Of a stretch of 64,000 bases of DNA, positions 17,421 to 27,758 are shown piece by piece. Numbering within the stretch: position 1 is the stretch's first letter; each line of letters begins with the position of its first letter. A model generated the notes under the pieces. The model saw only the letters and a program-made list of their open reading frames with translations, ran no database searches and had not been told where the DNA came from. A program made the position numbers and the translations under genes. Source of the stretch: Agaribacillus aureus (GTDB taxonomy: Bacteria; Bacteroidota; Bacteroidia; Cytophagales; Cyclobacteriaceae); contig JAUJEB010000003.1 in NCBI GenBank assembly GCA_030442055.1, positions 434,001 to 498,000 of the forward strand, in the 5' to 3' direction.

Positions 17421-20400
17421 TTAAAAATTGACGTTAACTCCCAGGGTGAAGGACCTTTGGTTTGGAAATCCGTTCCAATCAATTCCCTGCCTCAATGCGT
17501 CAAATGCAAATGAATTTACTTCAGGGTCATAACCAGAATAATTGGTAAGCAAGAGCAAATTTTTTCCCGTCATAAAGACACTCGCGCTACCTATTGATAA
17601 CTTTTCTGCAAAGCTTTTGGGAAGTTGATAGTTAAGCGTAATGTTGGTCAACCTTAAAAAGCTACCATCTTCAATTAACCTGTCGGTAATTACTTTTATA
17701 GGGGGTGTATTAATAGAGGGGTATTCATTGCCCGGGTTTTCAGCAATCCACAAATTATCATATACCTCTTTTCTGATATTCCCCCGCCCTATAGGTTGCG
17801 TTTCAAAATAGCGATTGGCATTCAAAACATCTTTACCGTGTACGCCAAAAAAGCTGGCTTTTAAGGAAACCCTTTTGTAAGACACGTTAATACCAAACCC
17901 GTAAATAAAATCGGGATTAGGATTGCCTAAAAATGTCCGGTCGTTAACATCCACTACACCATCACCATTTTGATCAACAAACTTAACATCGCCGGGTTCG
18001 GGAGAACCACCACCGGCTATGACCGAATAGGTGGTAATTTGTTCATCGCCATTTTCATCCAAATAGGTGATGTCCTGCAGATCCTGAATAATACCATCGG
18101 TCTGATAGCCCCAAAACAGTGCGGATTCCTGCCCTTCAGCAAAAATGTTAGCTCCCTCCGTAAAAAAGGACTGTCCAATAGGATTGCCTAAAAAAGCGGC
18201 GAGTGTATGGACACCCCAGGCGGCTGTGTCTAACCCGACATCTATTATTTTTGTCTGGTTAAAAGCAATATTACCATTCAGACTTACTGTCAAATCCTGT
18301 GTTTTTATTATATCACCATTCAACAAAAGCTCCACACCCTGGTTCCGGATTTCTCCCTGGTTTACCGGCAACCTGGAAAATCCATTTGAAGTCGGAATAC
18401 TTTTGTTCAACAACAGATCCTCTGTCGTTTTGCGGTACACATCTATGCTTCCGGAAATGCGGTTATCAAGCATGGCAAAGTCTGTACCCAAGTTGTAAGA
18501 AGTTGTGGTTTCCCAGGTCAATTCAGGGTTGGCCAGCCTGGAAGAAGATGTGGCCAGGAGCAGGTTTCCCTGGGTATCGGCATAGGAGTTATCGGGATTA
18601 ATGCTAAAGTCAGATAAAGTTGAATATGGGGCAATAGCCTGATTGCCTGTTACGCCGTAACCCACGCGTAATTTGAATTGGTTAATTAATTCGACGTTAT
18701 TGAGAAATGGCTCCTCATCAATTTTCCAGGCCAGTGCCATAGACGGAAAATAACCCCATCTGTCATTTCTAAACCTGCTGGAACCGTCAGCCCTGAAGTT
18801 AACGGTAGCAATATACTTTCCACCCGCAAGCTTTACATTGGTTCTGGCCAGAAATGAAGCTATCTGAAAATCTCCCTGTATGGGGCGGATTGAGACATTA
18901 TTTGCCAGGTGAAGGCCGTCTGTGCGAAGCGAAAGAATATCGAATTGCGTAGCTTCGGTTACCATATTCAACCGCGTGTATTGGTCATAGGTAGCTCCGA
19001 CAATTCCGTCGAGTTGAAAGAAATCATTAAATACCTTTTGAAAGCCCAGAATGTTTTCAATAGTATAATTTTGGTTTTTCACATTGCTTATACCAAGGGC
19101 ACCATTGTTTAACTGACCTCTAAACAGCTGCGTTCCCCACCACCTGGAACGTTCAAGATTATTGTAATTCCCCCCGAGGCGCAGGGTATAGTTAAAAACA
19201 TCCGAAATAAGATATTTGGTCTGGATCGATCCTCTGAAGGTCTCAGTGGTGGTCAGATCATCATAATCGTCGAGCCAGCTAAAAATGGTGGTAGCGGTTT
19301 CCTCATCCAATACTTCGCCCTCCGGTATAACAAAAGGCTGACTGTCAATTGAAGTCCTGACAATAGAGCCCGATGAAGTTCCCCTTAAAATATCAACTCC
19401 CTGCGTTAAGTCGTTTTGCCTGATGGCCCCATCCAGCACTAAATCCACTGATAATTTATCGCTGATGTTGACATTAACCTTGCCCCTGAGTGTTCCCTGC
19501 CTTAAGCCGGTACTTTTAACAATACCCTGGATATCTTTATAACTTCCCGATATATAATATTTAAAATCGTTGGTGCCCCCATTTACGGATAATCCAAAGT
19601 TATGAGATATGGCAGTACGATAGATCTCTTCCTGCCAGTCACGTGCTTCTATTAGCCTATAGGTTCCCGGATCATTGGGATTATAGTCCTCACCTTCTCC
19701 ATCAAACACATACCGTATCTGATCTCCTTCAAAAAAAAACCTTTGATCTGCCAGCACATCGGTTTGGGCATTCTGGTATTCGGCGTAATCTTTCAAGCCC
19801 AGCATTTCATGCTTTTCGGCGGCATTGGCAAAGCTGGTATTGTAATTGAAATTAATTTTAGCATTTCCCTGCCTGCCTTTTTTGGTGGTAATGATGATAA
19901 CACCGTTAGCACCACGGGAGCCATAAATAGCAGTGGCAGATGCATCTTTTAACACTTCTATGCTCTCAATATCCTGTGGATTGATACTTACCAATGGGTT
20001 TTGGGCGGTTTGAAAATCGGAACCTGAAAAAACGCCTGCGGTAGTATTGGCGGTGGAAGGAAGAGGAATATTATCTACTACATATAATGGCTGATTATCA
20101 CCCCTTAAAGAATTAGCCCCTCTTATGGTCACCGAAATAGCTGCTCCCGGTGCGGCCGTCGTAGAGCTGATATTAACCCCTGCAACCTTTCCTTGAATCA
20201 GTCGGTCAAGGGAAGTATAGGCAGCGGCCTCTTCATCCTTAGGCTTAAATGAAACTACCGCTCCCGTTAGGTCTTTCTTTTTGGCGGTTCCGTACCCAAT
20301 TACTACCACTTCGGAAAGCAGCTCAATATCTGGTACTAGCTTCAAATCAATGGTTGTTCTTCCGGCAAGCTCCACTTCCTCCGTTAAATAACCCACATAA

Positions 20401-20963
20401 GAAAAAACCAATGTTGTCGCCTCCTTAGGTATATCCAGTCGATAATCACCATTAATATCAGTAAGCGTGCCAATGGTTGTATTTTTCACCAACACGTTCA
20501 CTCCCGGTAGCCCGGCCCCGCTTTCATCAGTAATTTTACCGGTAATGGTAATACGTTGGGTGACCACTTCAACCGGATTTTCATTCGATTTACCCTTCAG
20601 CGAATTTACGTTGATGTTATTGTTAACCTGCTTAAAACGAAGTCTGGCTTCCTTTGAAACATACAAGAGAATTTCCTCAACGGTTTTACGCTGACCTGTG
20701 ATGCTGATTTTCGTTTTTCTTTTGGAAACAACATTGTCGTCATACGTAAATTGAAGTTTTGTTTTTTGTTCCAATTCTCTGAATAATTGGAACAGGGAAG
20801 CGTTCTGAATGTCAATATTTACGACAATTTCCTTGACACTTGCGTATTTTTGGGCTTCAAGGTCCCCTGCTATAAGAAGGTTAATTAATAAAAATTGTGA
20901 AAATATACCAATTGCTGATAATCTCATGGCATAAATCAATAGGGTTAGTAATTTTAATTTCAT
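17421..20963 (-). CDS. SusC/RagA-type TonB-dependent transporter with STN domain (cassette C)
   Basis: A SusC protein of 1180 residues if begun at 20963 (MKLKLLTLLIYAMRLSAIG), which gives a proper signal peptide. The frame is open for a further 25 codons upstream, but that stretch overlaps the hairpin leader. Domains in order: signal peptide, STN domain with NASLFQLFRELEQKTKLQF, carboxypeptidase-regulatory-like domain (ITGKITDESGAGLPGVN), TonB box-like SEVVVIGYG, plug (LIQGKVAGVNISS, TIRGANS, PLYVVDNIPL) and a large barrel ending FTLGVNVNF. SusD follows downstream, and FecR and sigma precede it. The attached GH18 gene suggests a GlcNAc-containing ligand. Confidence 0.95.
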   Translation of the reverse strand: MKLKLLTLLIYAMRLSAIGIFSQFLLINLLIAGDLEAQKYASVKEIVVNIDIQNASLFQLFRELEQKTKLQFTYDDNVVSKRKTKISITGQRKTVEEILLYVSKEARLRFKQVNNNINVNSLKGKSNENPVEVVTQRITITGKITDESGAGLPGVNVLVKNTTIGTLTDINGDYRLDIPKEATTLVFSYVGYLTEEVELAGRTTIDLKLVPDIELLSEVVVIGYGTAKKKDLTGAVVSFKPKDEEAAAYTSLDRLIQGKVAGVNISSTTAAPGAAISVTIRGANSLRGDNQPLYVVDNIPLPSTANTTAGVFSGSDFQTAQNPLVSINPQDIESIEVLKDASATAIYGSRGANGVIIITTKKGRQGNAKINFNYNTSFANAAEKHEMLGLKDYAEYQNAQTDVLADQRFFFEGDQIRYVFDGEGEDYNPNDPGTYRLIEARDWQEEIYRTAISHNFGLSVNGGTNDFKYYISGSYKDIQGIVKSTGLRQGTLRGKVNVNISDKLSVDLVLDGAIRQNDLTQGVDILRGTSSGSIVRTSIDSQPFVIPEGEVLDEETATTIFSWLDDYDDLTTTETFRGSIQTKYLISDVFNYTLRLGGNYNNLERSRWWGTQLFRGQLNNGALGISNVKNQNYTIENILGFQKVFNDFFQLDGIVGATYDQYTRLNMVTEATQFDILSLRTDGLHLANNVSIRPIQGDFQIASFLARTNVKLAGGKYIATVNFRADGSSRFRNDRWGYFPSMALAWKIDEEPFLNNVELINQFKLRVGYGVTGNQAIAPYSTLSDFSINPDNSYADTQGNLLLATSSSRLANPELTWETTTSYNLGTDFAMLDNRISGSIDVYRKTTEDLLLNKSIPTSNGFSRLPVNQGEIRNQGVELLLNGDIIKTQDLTVSLNGNIAFNQTKIIDVGLDTAAWGVHTLAAFLGNPIGQSFFTEGANIFAEGQESALFWGYQTDGIIQDLQDITYLDENGDEQITTYSVIAGGGSPEPGDVKFVDQNGDGVVDVNDRTFLGNPNPDFIYGFGINVSYKRVSLKASFFGVHGKDVLNANRYFETQPIGRGNIRKEVYDNLWIAENPGNEYPSINTPPIKVITDRLIEDGSFLRLTNITLNYQLPKSFAEKLSIGSASVFMTGKNLLLLTNYSGYDPEVNSFAFDALRQGIDWNGFPNQRSFTLGVNVNF

Positions 20964-20997
20964 ACTTTTAAACTGATTATTAAAATAATAATTGAAT

Positions 20998-21071
20998 GCA
21001 TTGCCTCGGTTTACAGACTTACAGGCAATGCGATGCATTGACCGATAATAATTGGGGAATTATTATCGGTC
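20998..21071 (-). promoter_or_regulatory. Strong hairpins in the FecR-SusC gap of cassette C
   Basis: A perfect 14-bp stem with a 4-nt loop (21040-21053 paired with 21058-21071) lies 18 nt after the FecR stop in the direction of transcription. A second, 9-bp inverted repeat (GCATTGCCT 20998-21006, AGGCAATGC 21023-21031) follows before the susC start at 20963. The first hairpin is strong enough to act as a terminator or RNA-processing barrier, though no clear U-run follows it on the minus strand. Confidence 0.55.
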
Positions 21072-21088
21072 TTCTTTAGGTCTCCGGT

Positions 21089-22135
21089 TTATTCATATTC
21101 ATCATTTTTAAATTTCAACATTACGTTTTTATTGTTGATCTCAAAGTCAAAGTTGATCACGAAACCAATACTCTTGAGAACATTTTTTAAATTTTGCTTT
21201 TCAAATATGCCGGAGTAACTGATTTTATTGGCTGGTTGGGAATCCAGCTCAATTTTAATACCGTACCACCTTTCCAGCTTTTTGATAATTTCCTCCAAAC
21301 CGGCTTGCTTAAAATGTAAAATACCATCTTTCCAACCCTCTACTTCAATCACATCGTAAATGGCAACAGAAGACAGAACATTCAACTTCTTTTGGCAGGA
21401 GACTTCCTGCCCAGGCAATAATTCGATTTTATTCCGTAAAGCATCGCTATTAGAAGGTTCGTATATGCTCACGGATACTTTACCGGTCGATAAACTGACT
21501 TTTACCATTTCCGTATCGGAATACCCTGACACATTAAAAGATGTTCCTAACGCTTTAATTTTCAGGTTATGTGATATGACATAAAAGGGCCTGGCCGGGT
21601 CGTGAGCAACATTAAAAAAGGCTTCCCCGGTAAGCCAAATTATCCTTGCCGTGTCAGAAAATACTTCGTGATAAGATATCCGGCTTTCGGAATTAAGGTT
21701 CACCATAGTTCCATCCCCAAGGTGGATGGTAGATTTTCTGCCGGCATTGTTTGATTTTGAAATTAGTCTGACGGCTTCTTGCTCTGGGCCTCCTTCTTCC
21801 AAATATGAATAAATAAATGAAATGGAAACAGCCAATATGAGCACCGCCGCCGCATATCTTATGAGGACATTAAATCTTTTCTTTTTCCTGGCCCCAGTGT
21901 TTAATGGTTGTTGCTGATTGACCCTTGCCCAAATATCCTGTTTTAATTCATCGCTTTTTAAAATGGTAAACTTTTTATGATCAGGCACATTCCAATGGTT
22001 TTTCAGCAATTCGAAGACCTTTTCATTTTCTTCACTTTCATTTATCCAGCATTCAAGGACTTCCTTATCGTCGGCACTGATCGTATTTGTCAAATAATCA
22101 GCAATAATTGCATGTATATCCTCTTTTTTCATCAC
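21089..22135 (-). CDS. FecR-family anti-sigma factor (cassette C)
   Basis: A 348-residue FecR-type inner-membrane regulator. A cytoplasmic domain (about 1-90) contains the Trp-bearing helix ECWINESEENEKVFELLKNH. One membrane span lies at about 93-111 (IRYAAAVLILAVSISFIYS). The FecR domain carries LGDGTMVNLNSESRI, GEAFFNVAHDPARPF and ALGTSFNVSGY. A DUF4974-like end follows (KISYSGIFEKQNLKNVLKSI). It lies 66 nt after the sigma gene and 125 nt before susC. It should gate the cassette C sigma factor. Assignment is by family pattern and position. Confidence 0.93.
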   Translation of the reverse strand: MMKKEDIHAIIADYLTNTISADDKEVLECWINESEENEKVFELLKNHWNVPDHKKFTILKSDELKQDIWARVNQQQPLNTGARKKKRFNVLIRYAAAVLILAVSISFIYSYLEEGGPEQEAVRLISKSNNAGRKSTIHLGDGTMVNLNSESRISYHEVFSDTARIIWLTGEAFFNVAHDPARPFYVISHNLKIKALGTSFNVSGYSDTEMVKVSLSTGKVSVSIYEPSNSDALRNKIELLPGQEVSCQKKLNVLSSVAIYDVIEVEGWKDGILHFKQAGLEEIIKKLERWYGIKIELDSQPANKISYSGIFEKQNLKNVLKSIGFVINFDFEINNKNVMLKFKNDEYE

Positions 22136-22201
22136 ATAATTTCGGTATGCTATTGTTAGGACTCACGACCGAAACTTTTCCGTAACGAAGATGGATTTTT
22201 T

Positions 22202-22816
22202 TTAAAAAAAGATGAAAATGAAATTCCTGGGAAAGAACTTCCTGATTTTAGGATGTTGCCTTTGATCTTGAAGGTAGCCCCTAAGATGCTGACATAATTC
22301 TTTAACTGCCAGTTCAAGGTGTTTCTCAACTGTTCTGGCCGAGATTGAAAGTAATTCTGCTACCTCATCCAACAAAAGCCCCTCTTCTCTGATCAGTTTA
22401 TATACCATTTTACGCTGATCAGGCAATTTTTCTACAGCACCTTCCAAAAGTTGATAAATATTGCGGTCCATGGGCAACATTTCCGGATCATTAGACACTT
22501 CAAGCACATAGTCTTCCGCTTGTTCAATACGCTCAAATTTCAGATTTTTCTTTTGATCTCTTAACCAGGACAAACTTTTGTTTTTGACAGATTGAAACAA
22601 GTAGGCACTTATTCTTTCAATACTTCCAAGCCTGTCTTTATCCTTTAGCAAATTATAAATAACATCCGAAACGACTTCTTCGGCACCGGAAGGTGACTTA
22701 ACGTATTGCAGGGAAAAATTGAACAATTTTGGATAAAAGTAATCAAAAAACAACTCAAAAGCCCTTTGGTCATTATCTGCTACAATTTTATGCCAAGTGT
22801 CCTGGATGTTGATCAT
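22202..22816 (-). CDS. ECF RNA polymerase sigma factor (cassette C)
   Basis: A 204-residue ECF sigma factor. Region 2 begins AFELFFDYFYPKLFNFSLQYV, with GAEEVVSDVIYNLLKD and the DNA-contacting ISAYLFQSVKNKSLSWL. Region 4 is KLPDQRKMVYKLIREEGLLL with the helix VAELLSISARTVEKHLELAV. The start MINIQDTWHKI places region 2 at the expected distance. It heads cassette C, and a C-terminal basic/hydrophobic stretch (RKFFPRNFIFIFF) resembles the membrane-proximal tails of neighbouring sigma factors. Target promoters are presumed to be in front of susC or of the enzyme genes; none could be recognised by eye. Confidence 0.93.
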   Translation of the reverse strand: MINIQDTWHKIVADNDQRAFELFFDYFYPKLFNFSLQYVKSPSGAEEVVSDVIYNLLKDKDRLGSIERISAYLFQSVKNKSLSWLRDQKKNLKFERIEQAEDYVLEVSNDPEMLPMDRNIYQLLEGAVEKLPDQRKMVYKLIREEGLLLDEVAELLSISARTVEKHLELAVKELCQHLRGYLQDQRQHPKIRKFFPRNFIFIFF

Positions 22817-23048
22817 AATCCTAGTGATTCCAATATATGATCAATTATTTACAAAAACCAATCAAATTCCAGGTTAATATATACCAATTTGTAGATTTAA
22901 CACCTTAAATGGGGTTATGGTAGCATTATTTAAATAAAATAAGATCGCGACGATTTGCGAAACTTGTAACATAGGAATCTCCGGATAAAGCAGAGAAGAA
23001 TCCCTCAAGACAATGGGCCGATTCTTTCCCATAAAAAATGTCTCAATC

Positions 23049-26000
23049 CTACTTTTTTATAATTTTAATTCTGCCAATAACATCACCATCAAATATTTTC
23101 AAAATATGTATCCCTTGCGGAAGTAACGAAATATCAATTTGAATTTGATTTCCTTCGCGGGTGAATGGGATATTTCGTACTTTACCAGCCAGATCCGTGG
23201 CCTGAATGGAAAAAGAGATGGGAAGCAATTTGGTATTAAATTGTAAGTAAATCAAATCTGACACCGGATTAGGATAATAACGCCATCGAAAACCTTTTGG
23301 AAGATATTTGACACGAATTATTTGTGAATAGGCAAATTCACCATCAAAATCTGTTTGTTTAAGCCGGTAATATGATGTGCCCGTCACCGGTTGTTTGTCG
23401 ATTGTATTATACATCCTCGGTTGACTGCTATTTCCTGAGCCCTGTACCCTGGTGATCTCTTCGAAGTGCTGACCATCCGTACCTCTTTCAACAGCAAAGA
23501 AATCATTGCTCTGCTCACTTACAGTTTTCCATTCCAGTAATATCTTGTCCTTTTCAGGCATCGCCTTGAAATAGACCAGTGAAACTGGCAGGGTCATGCC
23601 AGGATCGTTTGAGTTTGTACCAGGCAGAAACTCCGAAAAATTGCTGACTTCCACCTGAGCAATATATCCGGTTGCACCAAAATTACTGATTGTTGGTGTG
23701 ATCAGTTGTGCATTTAAGGATTCACCACCAACGGTTAAGCCACTTCCATCTCTCTTGGTGATCCTGAAGAAATCCCGTAAGTATTCATTAACATCTGTTC
23801 CATTGGATTTTCCATCTGTCGCCAGGTGGGCCCGAATGTCCGATATCTCATCATTGAGAATATAGAACTGTACGGTAACGCTGGTGCCAGGTTGATTTGT
23901 AGGTGTGATGTAAAAGTTCCGGTCCAAATAATAATCCTCTCCCTCCACGATAACCGTATTATTTCCTGAAGTCCGAATATTCACCCCCCAACATGTCGGG
24001 CCAAGATCATTGCCATTGGGATTAATTCTCATTACAATCCTGCCACTAGCATCCCTTAATGTTACAAATGATGAACCGCTGAGGGCAGGACAGGAGGAAG
24101 AAATCTCATAATTCCCCAATGTATTAGAGATTTCTGTCAAGGCAGGATTCACTCCGGTAGCAAGGGAGAAAATTGTACCATCCGGTAGAGACACCCCATT
24201 AAATGTAACTATATTGGCTGTAAAGTCATCCGCATTTATCAATGTAGCGCCCGATGTAAAGTCCGCATCCGTATCGACTATCAAAGCAAAATCCGTCGCG
24301 GCGGTGCCTACTCCGATCACTGAGGACACATCAAATGTTACGGTGACTGTTCCGACATTTCCGGTCTGTTCTACCTTCCATTTCCTTGTCAGTCGGTCAT
24401 TAACGCCGGATGGAACCCCTGAAACAGTCTCCGTTAGCGCTCCGTTATCATTTCCCCAAATAAGGTATTCCCCATCATCCAGGTCCGATGCACTTCCTAT
24501 CATTAAAATAGCATCACTATTCTCGCTTTTGGATTGAGTCTGGTAAAGTAGTTCACTATCCTCTCTTCCAATTCCGGCAATGTTATTTGGAAAAGTGCTG
24601 ATATCGTAAATTGTAGTTGAAGCTGCGTTGGTACCATCGTATAAAGTGTTGTAGTAATTGTGGCCAAGAGTGATACCATATTTGATGGCCAGATAAGTCT
24701 CAATGATTTCCTGAGATCCATCAGTAGAATGGTCTTCTGTAAAAACAATCATTTCGCTCAAATATATATCAGTACCATTATCGCGAGCAATGGTGTATCC
24801 TCCCGCAGTAAATACATTTGGCGAAGTATTACCGGTGCCAAACACTCCGTCTCCATGGCCTGATACATTTGTGCCATCAGCTAATATAGATACGATATGC
24901 CAGCTATTTAAGTCGGCATAGGTGGGCGTACTTGCTCCCCCTGAACCAGCCAAACCATATGCATTCAAATTCCTCGCTTCAATTCTACCATTGCCAGATG
25001 CCCTAAAAACATCAGGAAATCCTGTAGCCGTATTTCCAGCATTCCTTAGAACCAAATAAACGGCGTACGTTACATCTCCGGCAATACCAATATCATTCCC
25101 AGTCATTCCTTCATTTATATTAAAACGGAGGGTAGGATTACTGTTTACAAATGCCGATTCGTAGTTGGGAGCATTAACCGCAGTAGCATTGAACCCATTT
25201 CCACTACCATCAGTCCAGCTATTCACATTCTCTCCGTCAACAGTTGTATTTGTGCCTCTTCCCGCATTAAGCCACAATGACAACCCTGTGATAATATCTC
25301 CAGGAGCAGCTGATACATTTGTACCTAAAACAAAATAATAACCTTCATTCAGGTTTATATCCTCAAATGAAACAACATTGCCATTAAGAGAGGTGGGTTT
25401 CACAATACTAAGCGGACTACTAATATCTTCATTATCATCAATTACCAAAGTATACTGAGCCAATGCTCTACCGGAAACTGATGTCCCCTCCAAATCAAAA
25501 GACAGGGTAACAGTCCCCACCTCGCCGGTTTCTGTGACCTTCCATTTCCTGTTCAGCATCATGGTAACATCGGTAATAGCCGGAGAAGGAGAAGATTCGG
25601 AAAGTGAGCCAATTGCCGTGGCGTTATCGCTTCCCCATATAAGATATTCCCCATCATCCAGGTTAGAAGCTTTACTAACGGTTACAATAGCCGAAATATT
25701 CACATTCTTAGATTGCGTCTGATTTAAACCCTGGGCATTTTCACCTGAATTAGCACTGGCCTGTCCGATACCGGTAATAATACTGTTATATCCTGTAAAA
25801 GCCGTTCTGTTCAGTATTGTGGCACCTGCCCCATTCAGGTAATCTTGCGAAGAAATATCAAGTGTAATACCATATTTAATGGCCAGATAAGTTTCCAACT
25901 GCCTTCTTTCGACATCGCTTAAAGTATTTTCATAGTAGATCACCTCTGCTACATCTCCCGTATAATCCATGAAAAGATTATAGTCCAGACTGGCACCTAT

Positions 26001-27758
26001 AGCAATAGCGTTGATATCTGTATCTTCGAGACTACCATCCACATATATTCGATGATCAGTTAAGGAGTTGTTAAGGAATCCAAGAATATTCCAATTCCCT
26101 GTATTGGAGGTAGAAACGAACCCTGCATTTCCATTTCCCCGGTACACTCCTCCCTCAATTTCTAATCTCGGATTAACATCATTGTCCTGTTCGAAGACAT
26201 CAACACCATTGGTAGCGTTTCTCAGTACTGCGATAAATGCTGATTGATTGGAATTAGAGGATAGTGTGGTAGTCCCTCCATTGTCATTGGTAAACTTCAG
26301 ATAAGGATTAGCGTTAACATTCATCACCATCTCCAATACAGGTCTGTCAAAGGGCACAGGTACCAAATTATTACCATTACCACTCTGGTCGGGCCATACA
26401 TTTAGCGTAGTGCCATCCAGCGTTGTCCGGTCTCCCCTCAACCATAATCCCATTCCACTGCTGATTGCTCCGGGTCCCCTAACGGCTGAAACTGCCAGTG
26501 TAAGGTGATCCCCATCTGCGATATTAACATTAGTAAAGGTTAATTCATTATTTGAGATGGACGCCCCATTAGTAACTACAGTAGCTGAACTAAAATTCGT
26601 ATTGTTGCTAATTAGGATAGCATAATCATCAGGGTTATCAGACCTGTCGCCTATTTGACTAAGATCAAATCTCATTGTCACCGCTCCAACATCTCCCTTT
26701 TCATCAAAGAACCATATTCTTTCCAAACGCTCGTCGTACCCTATAGGCAGGTCACTTGCAGTAGTACCAGTGAGGTCATTGTTTCCCCATAACAGGTAAT
26801 CTCCATCATCGAGGCTGGTGGGCCCGGTTACGGTGATGATGGCATCGTCATTTTCACTTTTTGAAGTGACTTGATTGAGTTCTTCACTGTCTTCTCTTCC
26901 TATACCAGCAATATCATTACCAAAACCATTACTTATATCATAAATACGAGTTGAAGCTGAGTTGGTCCCGTCATATAAAGTATTAAAATAATCGTGGGCT
27001 AAAGTTATACCATATTTGACCGCCAGATAGCTGTCTACTTTAAAACGCTCCGCCTCTGTTAGTACCTTATCATACAATAGTATTTCTGCGATCTCACCAC
27101 TATAGTGTTCTCTCTGTAAAACTTGTTGACCTATATAAGCCAGATTCTGCACGGTATTCCATGATCTTGCCGTACTGGTAGAAAGCAAACCGTCCACGAA
27201 AATACTGGCTATGGTACCGTCATAGGTACCGATATAGATACGTGAATTATCCGGGTCCCCAAAACTGTTGATCCTTTCATCATTCCCAAAACCGAAGTAT
27301 AACAGATCACCGTTACCATTCAGCCCGAACCCATTGGCTTGATTTGCAGCAGGATTACCATAAGAAAATGCCATTTGGAAAAAAGTTGGATTGGTAAGAG
27401 AATCGTAATTTAGCACCAGGTAAAGCGTTCGACTATTGGCACCAAAGGGGAAGGAGTTAGTGGTAATATCCATAAAATCTTCGGTCCCATCAAACAAAAG
27501 AGCAGCGTTGCTATTAATAGCATCCAAAACATATTGAGGTTGCTCTGAAACCACATTTTGTGAGGCATTATTCCCTTGTGCACTTTGATCGATCCAGGAC
27601 GAAATATTTTCGCCATCTACTATTGTATTGGTACCGGTACCCGCCTTTAACCAAATACGTAGATTGGTACCACCAATATTTCCAGGGGTTTGAGCACTGA
27701 TCTTGAAAGAAAAGAAAATGGATAGTAAAAATGCCAGGAGTATTTTGAACTTTCTCAT
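23049..27758 (-). CDS. Giant T9SS-secreted protein with three LamG-plus-beta blocks
   Basis: A protein of 1569 residues when begun at 27758 (MRKFKILLAFLLSIFF, a clear signal peptide ending SAQ). An extra 50 upstream codons are open but unlike a protein start. Three similar blocks (about residues 25-425, 430-820 and 825-1205) each hold a LamG-like domain (WLKAGTGTN..., WLRGDRTTL..., WLNAGRGTN...), the conserved YLAIKYGITL-type sequence, GIGREDSE/GIGQASA, and DDGEYLIWGNDN followed by a beta-sandwich (often annotated as an uncharacterised DUF). A further beta region, an LPVSLVYFKA segment and a T9SS sorting domain (YYPNPVSDLIYLQF, from about 1486) complete it. No catalytic motif is seen; an adhesin or glycan-binding surface protein is the likely role. 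Confidence 0.88.
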   Translation of the reverse strand: MRKFKILLAFLLSIFFSFKISAQTPGNIGGTNLRIWLKAGTGTNTIVDGENISSWIDQSAQGNNASQNVVSEQPQYVLDAINSNAALLFDGTEDFMDITTNSFPFGANSRTLYLVLNYDSLTNPTFFQMAFSYGNPAANQANGFGLNGNGDLLYFGFGNDERINSFGDPDNSRIYIGTYDGTIASIFVDGLLSTSTARSWNTVQNLAYIGQQVLQREHYSGEIAEILLYDKVLTEAERFKVDSYLAVKYGITLAHDYFNTLYDGTNSASTRIYDISNGFGNDIAGIGREDSEELNQVTSKSENDDAIITVTGPTSLDDGDYLLWGNNDLTGTTASDLPIGYDERLERIWFFDEKGDVGAVTMRFDLSQIGDRSDNPDDYAILISNNTNFSSATVVTNGASISNNELTFTNVNIADGDHLTLAVSAVRGPGAISSGMGLWLRGDRTTLDGTTLNVWPDQSGNGNNLVPVPFDRPVLEMVMNVNANPYLKFTNDNGGTTTLSSNSNQSAFIAVLRNATNGVDVFEQDNDVNPRLEIEGGVYRGNGNAGFVSTSNTGNWNILGFLNNSLTDHRIYVDGSLEDTDINAIAIGASLDYNLFMDYTGDVAEVIYYENTLSDVERRQLETYLAIKYGITLDISSQDYLNGAGATILNRTAFTGYNSIITGIGQASANSGENAQGLNQTQSKNVNISAIVTVSKASNLDDGEYLIWGSDNATAIGSLSESSPSPAITDVTMMLNRKWKVTETGEVGTVTLSFDLEGTSVSGRALAQYTLVIDDNEDISSPLSIVKPTSLNGNVVSFEDINLNEGYYFVLGTNVSAAPGDIITGLSLWLNAGRGTNTTVDGENVNSWTDGSGNGFNATAVNAPNYESAFVNSNPTLRFNINEGMTGNDIGIAGDVTYAVYLVLRNAGNTATGFPDVFRASGNGRIEARNLNAYGLAGSGGASTPTYADLNSWHIVSILADGTNVSGHGDGVFGTGNTSPNVFTAGGYTIARDNGTDIYLSEMIVFTEDHSTDGSQEIIETYLAIKYGITLGHNYYNTLYDGTNAASTTIYDISTFPNNIAGIGREDSELLYQTQSKSENSDAILMIGSASDLDDGEYLIWGNDNGALTETVSGVPSGVNDRLTRKWKVEQTGNVGTVTVTFDVSSVIGVGTAATDFALIVDTDADFTSGATLINADDFTANIVTFNGVSLPDGTIFSLATGVNPALTEISNTLGNYEISSSCPALSGSSFVTLRDASGRIVMRINPNGNDLGPTCWGVNIRTSGNNTVIVEGEDYYLDRNFYITPTNQPGTSVTVQFYILNDEISDIRAHLATDGKSNGTDVNEYLRDFFRITKRDGSGLTVGGESLNAQLITPTISNFGATGYIAQVEVSNFSEFLPGTNSNDPGMTLPVSLVYFKAMPEKDKILLEWKTVSEQSNDFFAVERGTDGQHFEEITRVQGSGNSSQPRMYNTIDKQPVTGTSYYRLKQTDFDGEFAYSQIIRVKYLPKGFRWRYYPNPVSDLIYLQFNTKLLPISFSIQATDLAGKVRNIPFTREGNQIQIDISLLPQGIHILKIFDGDVIGRIKIIKK

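Noticed and set aside
20964-21038. 25-codon N-terminal extension of the cassette C SusC (MHRIACKSVNRGN)
   Set aside because: It reads through part of the hairpin leader and would put a polar stretch before the signal peptide.
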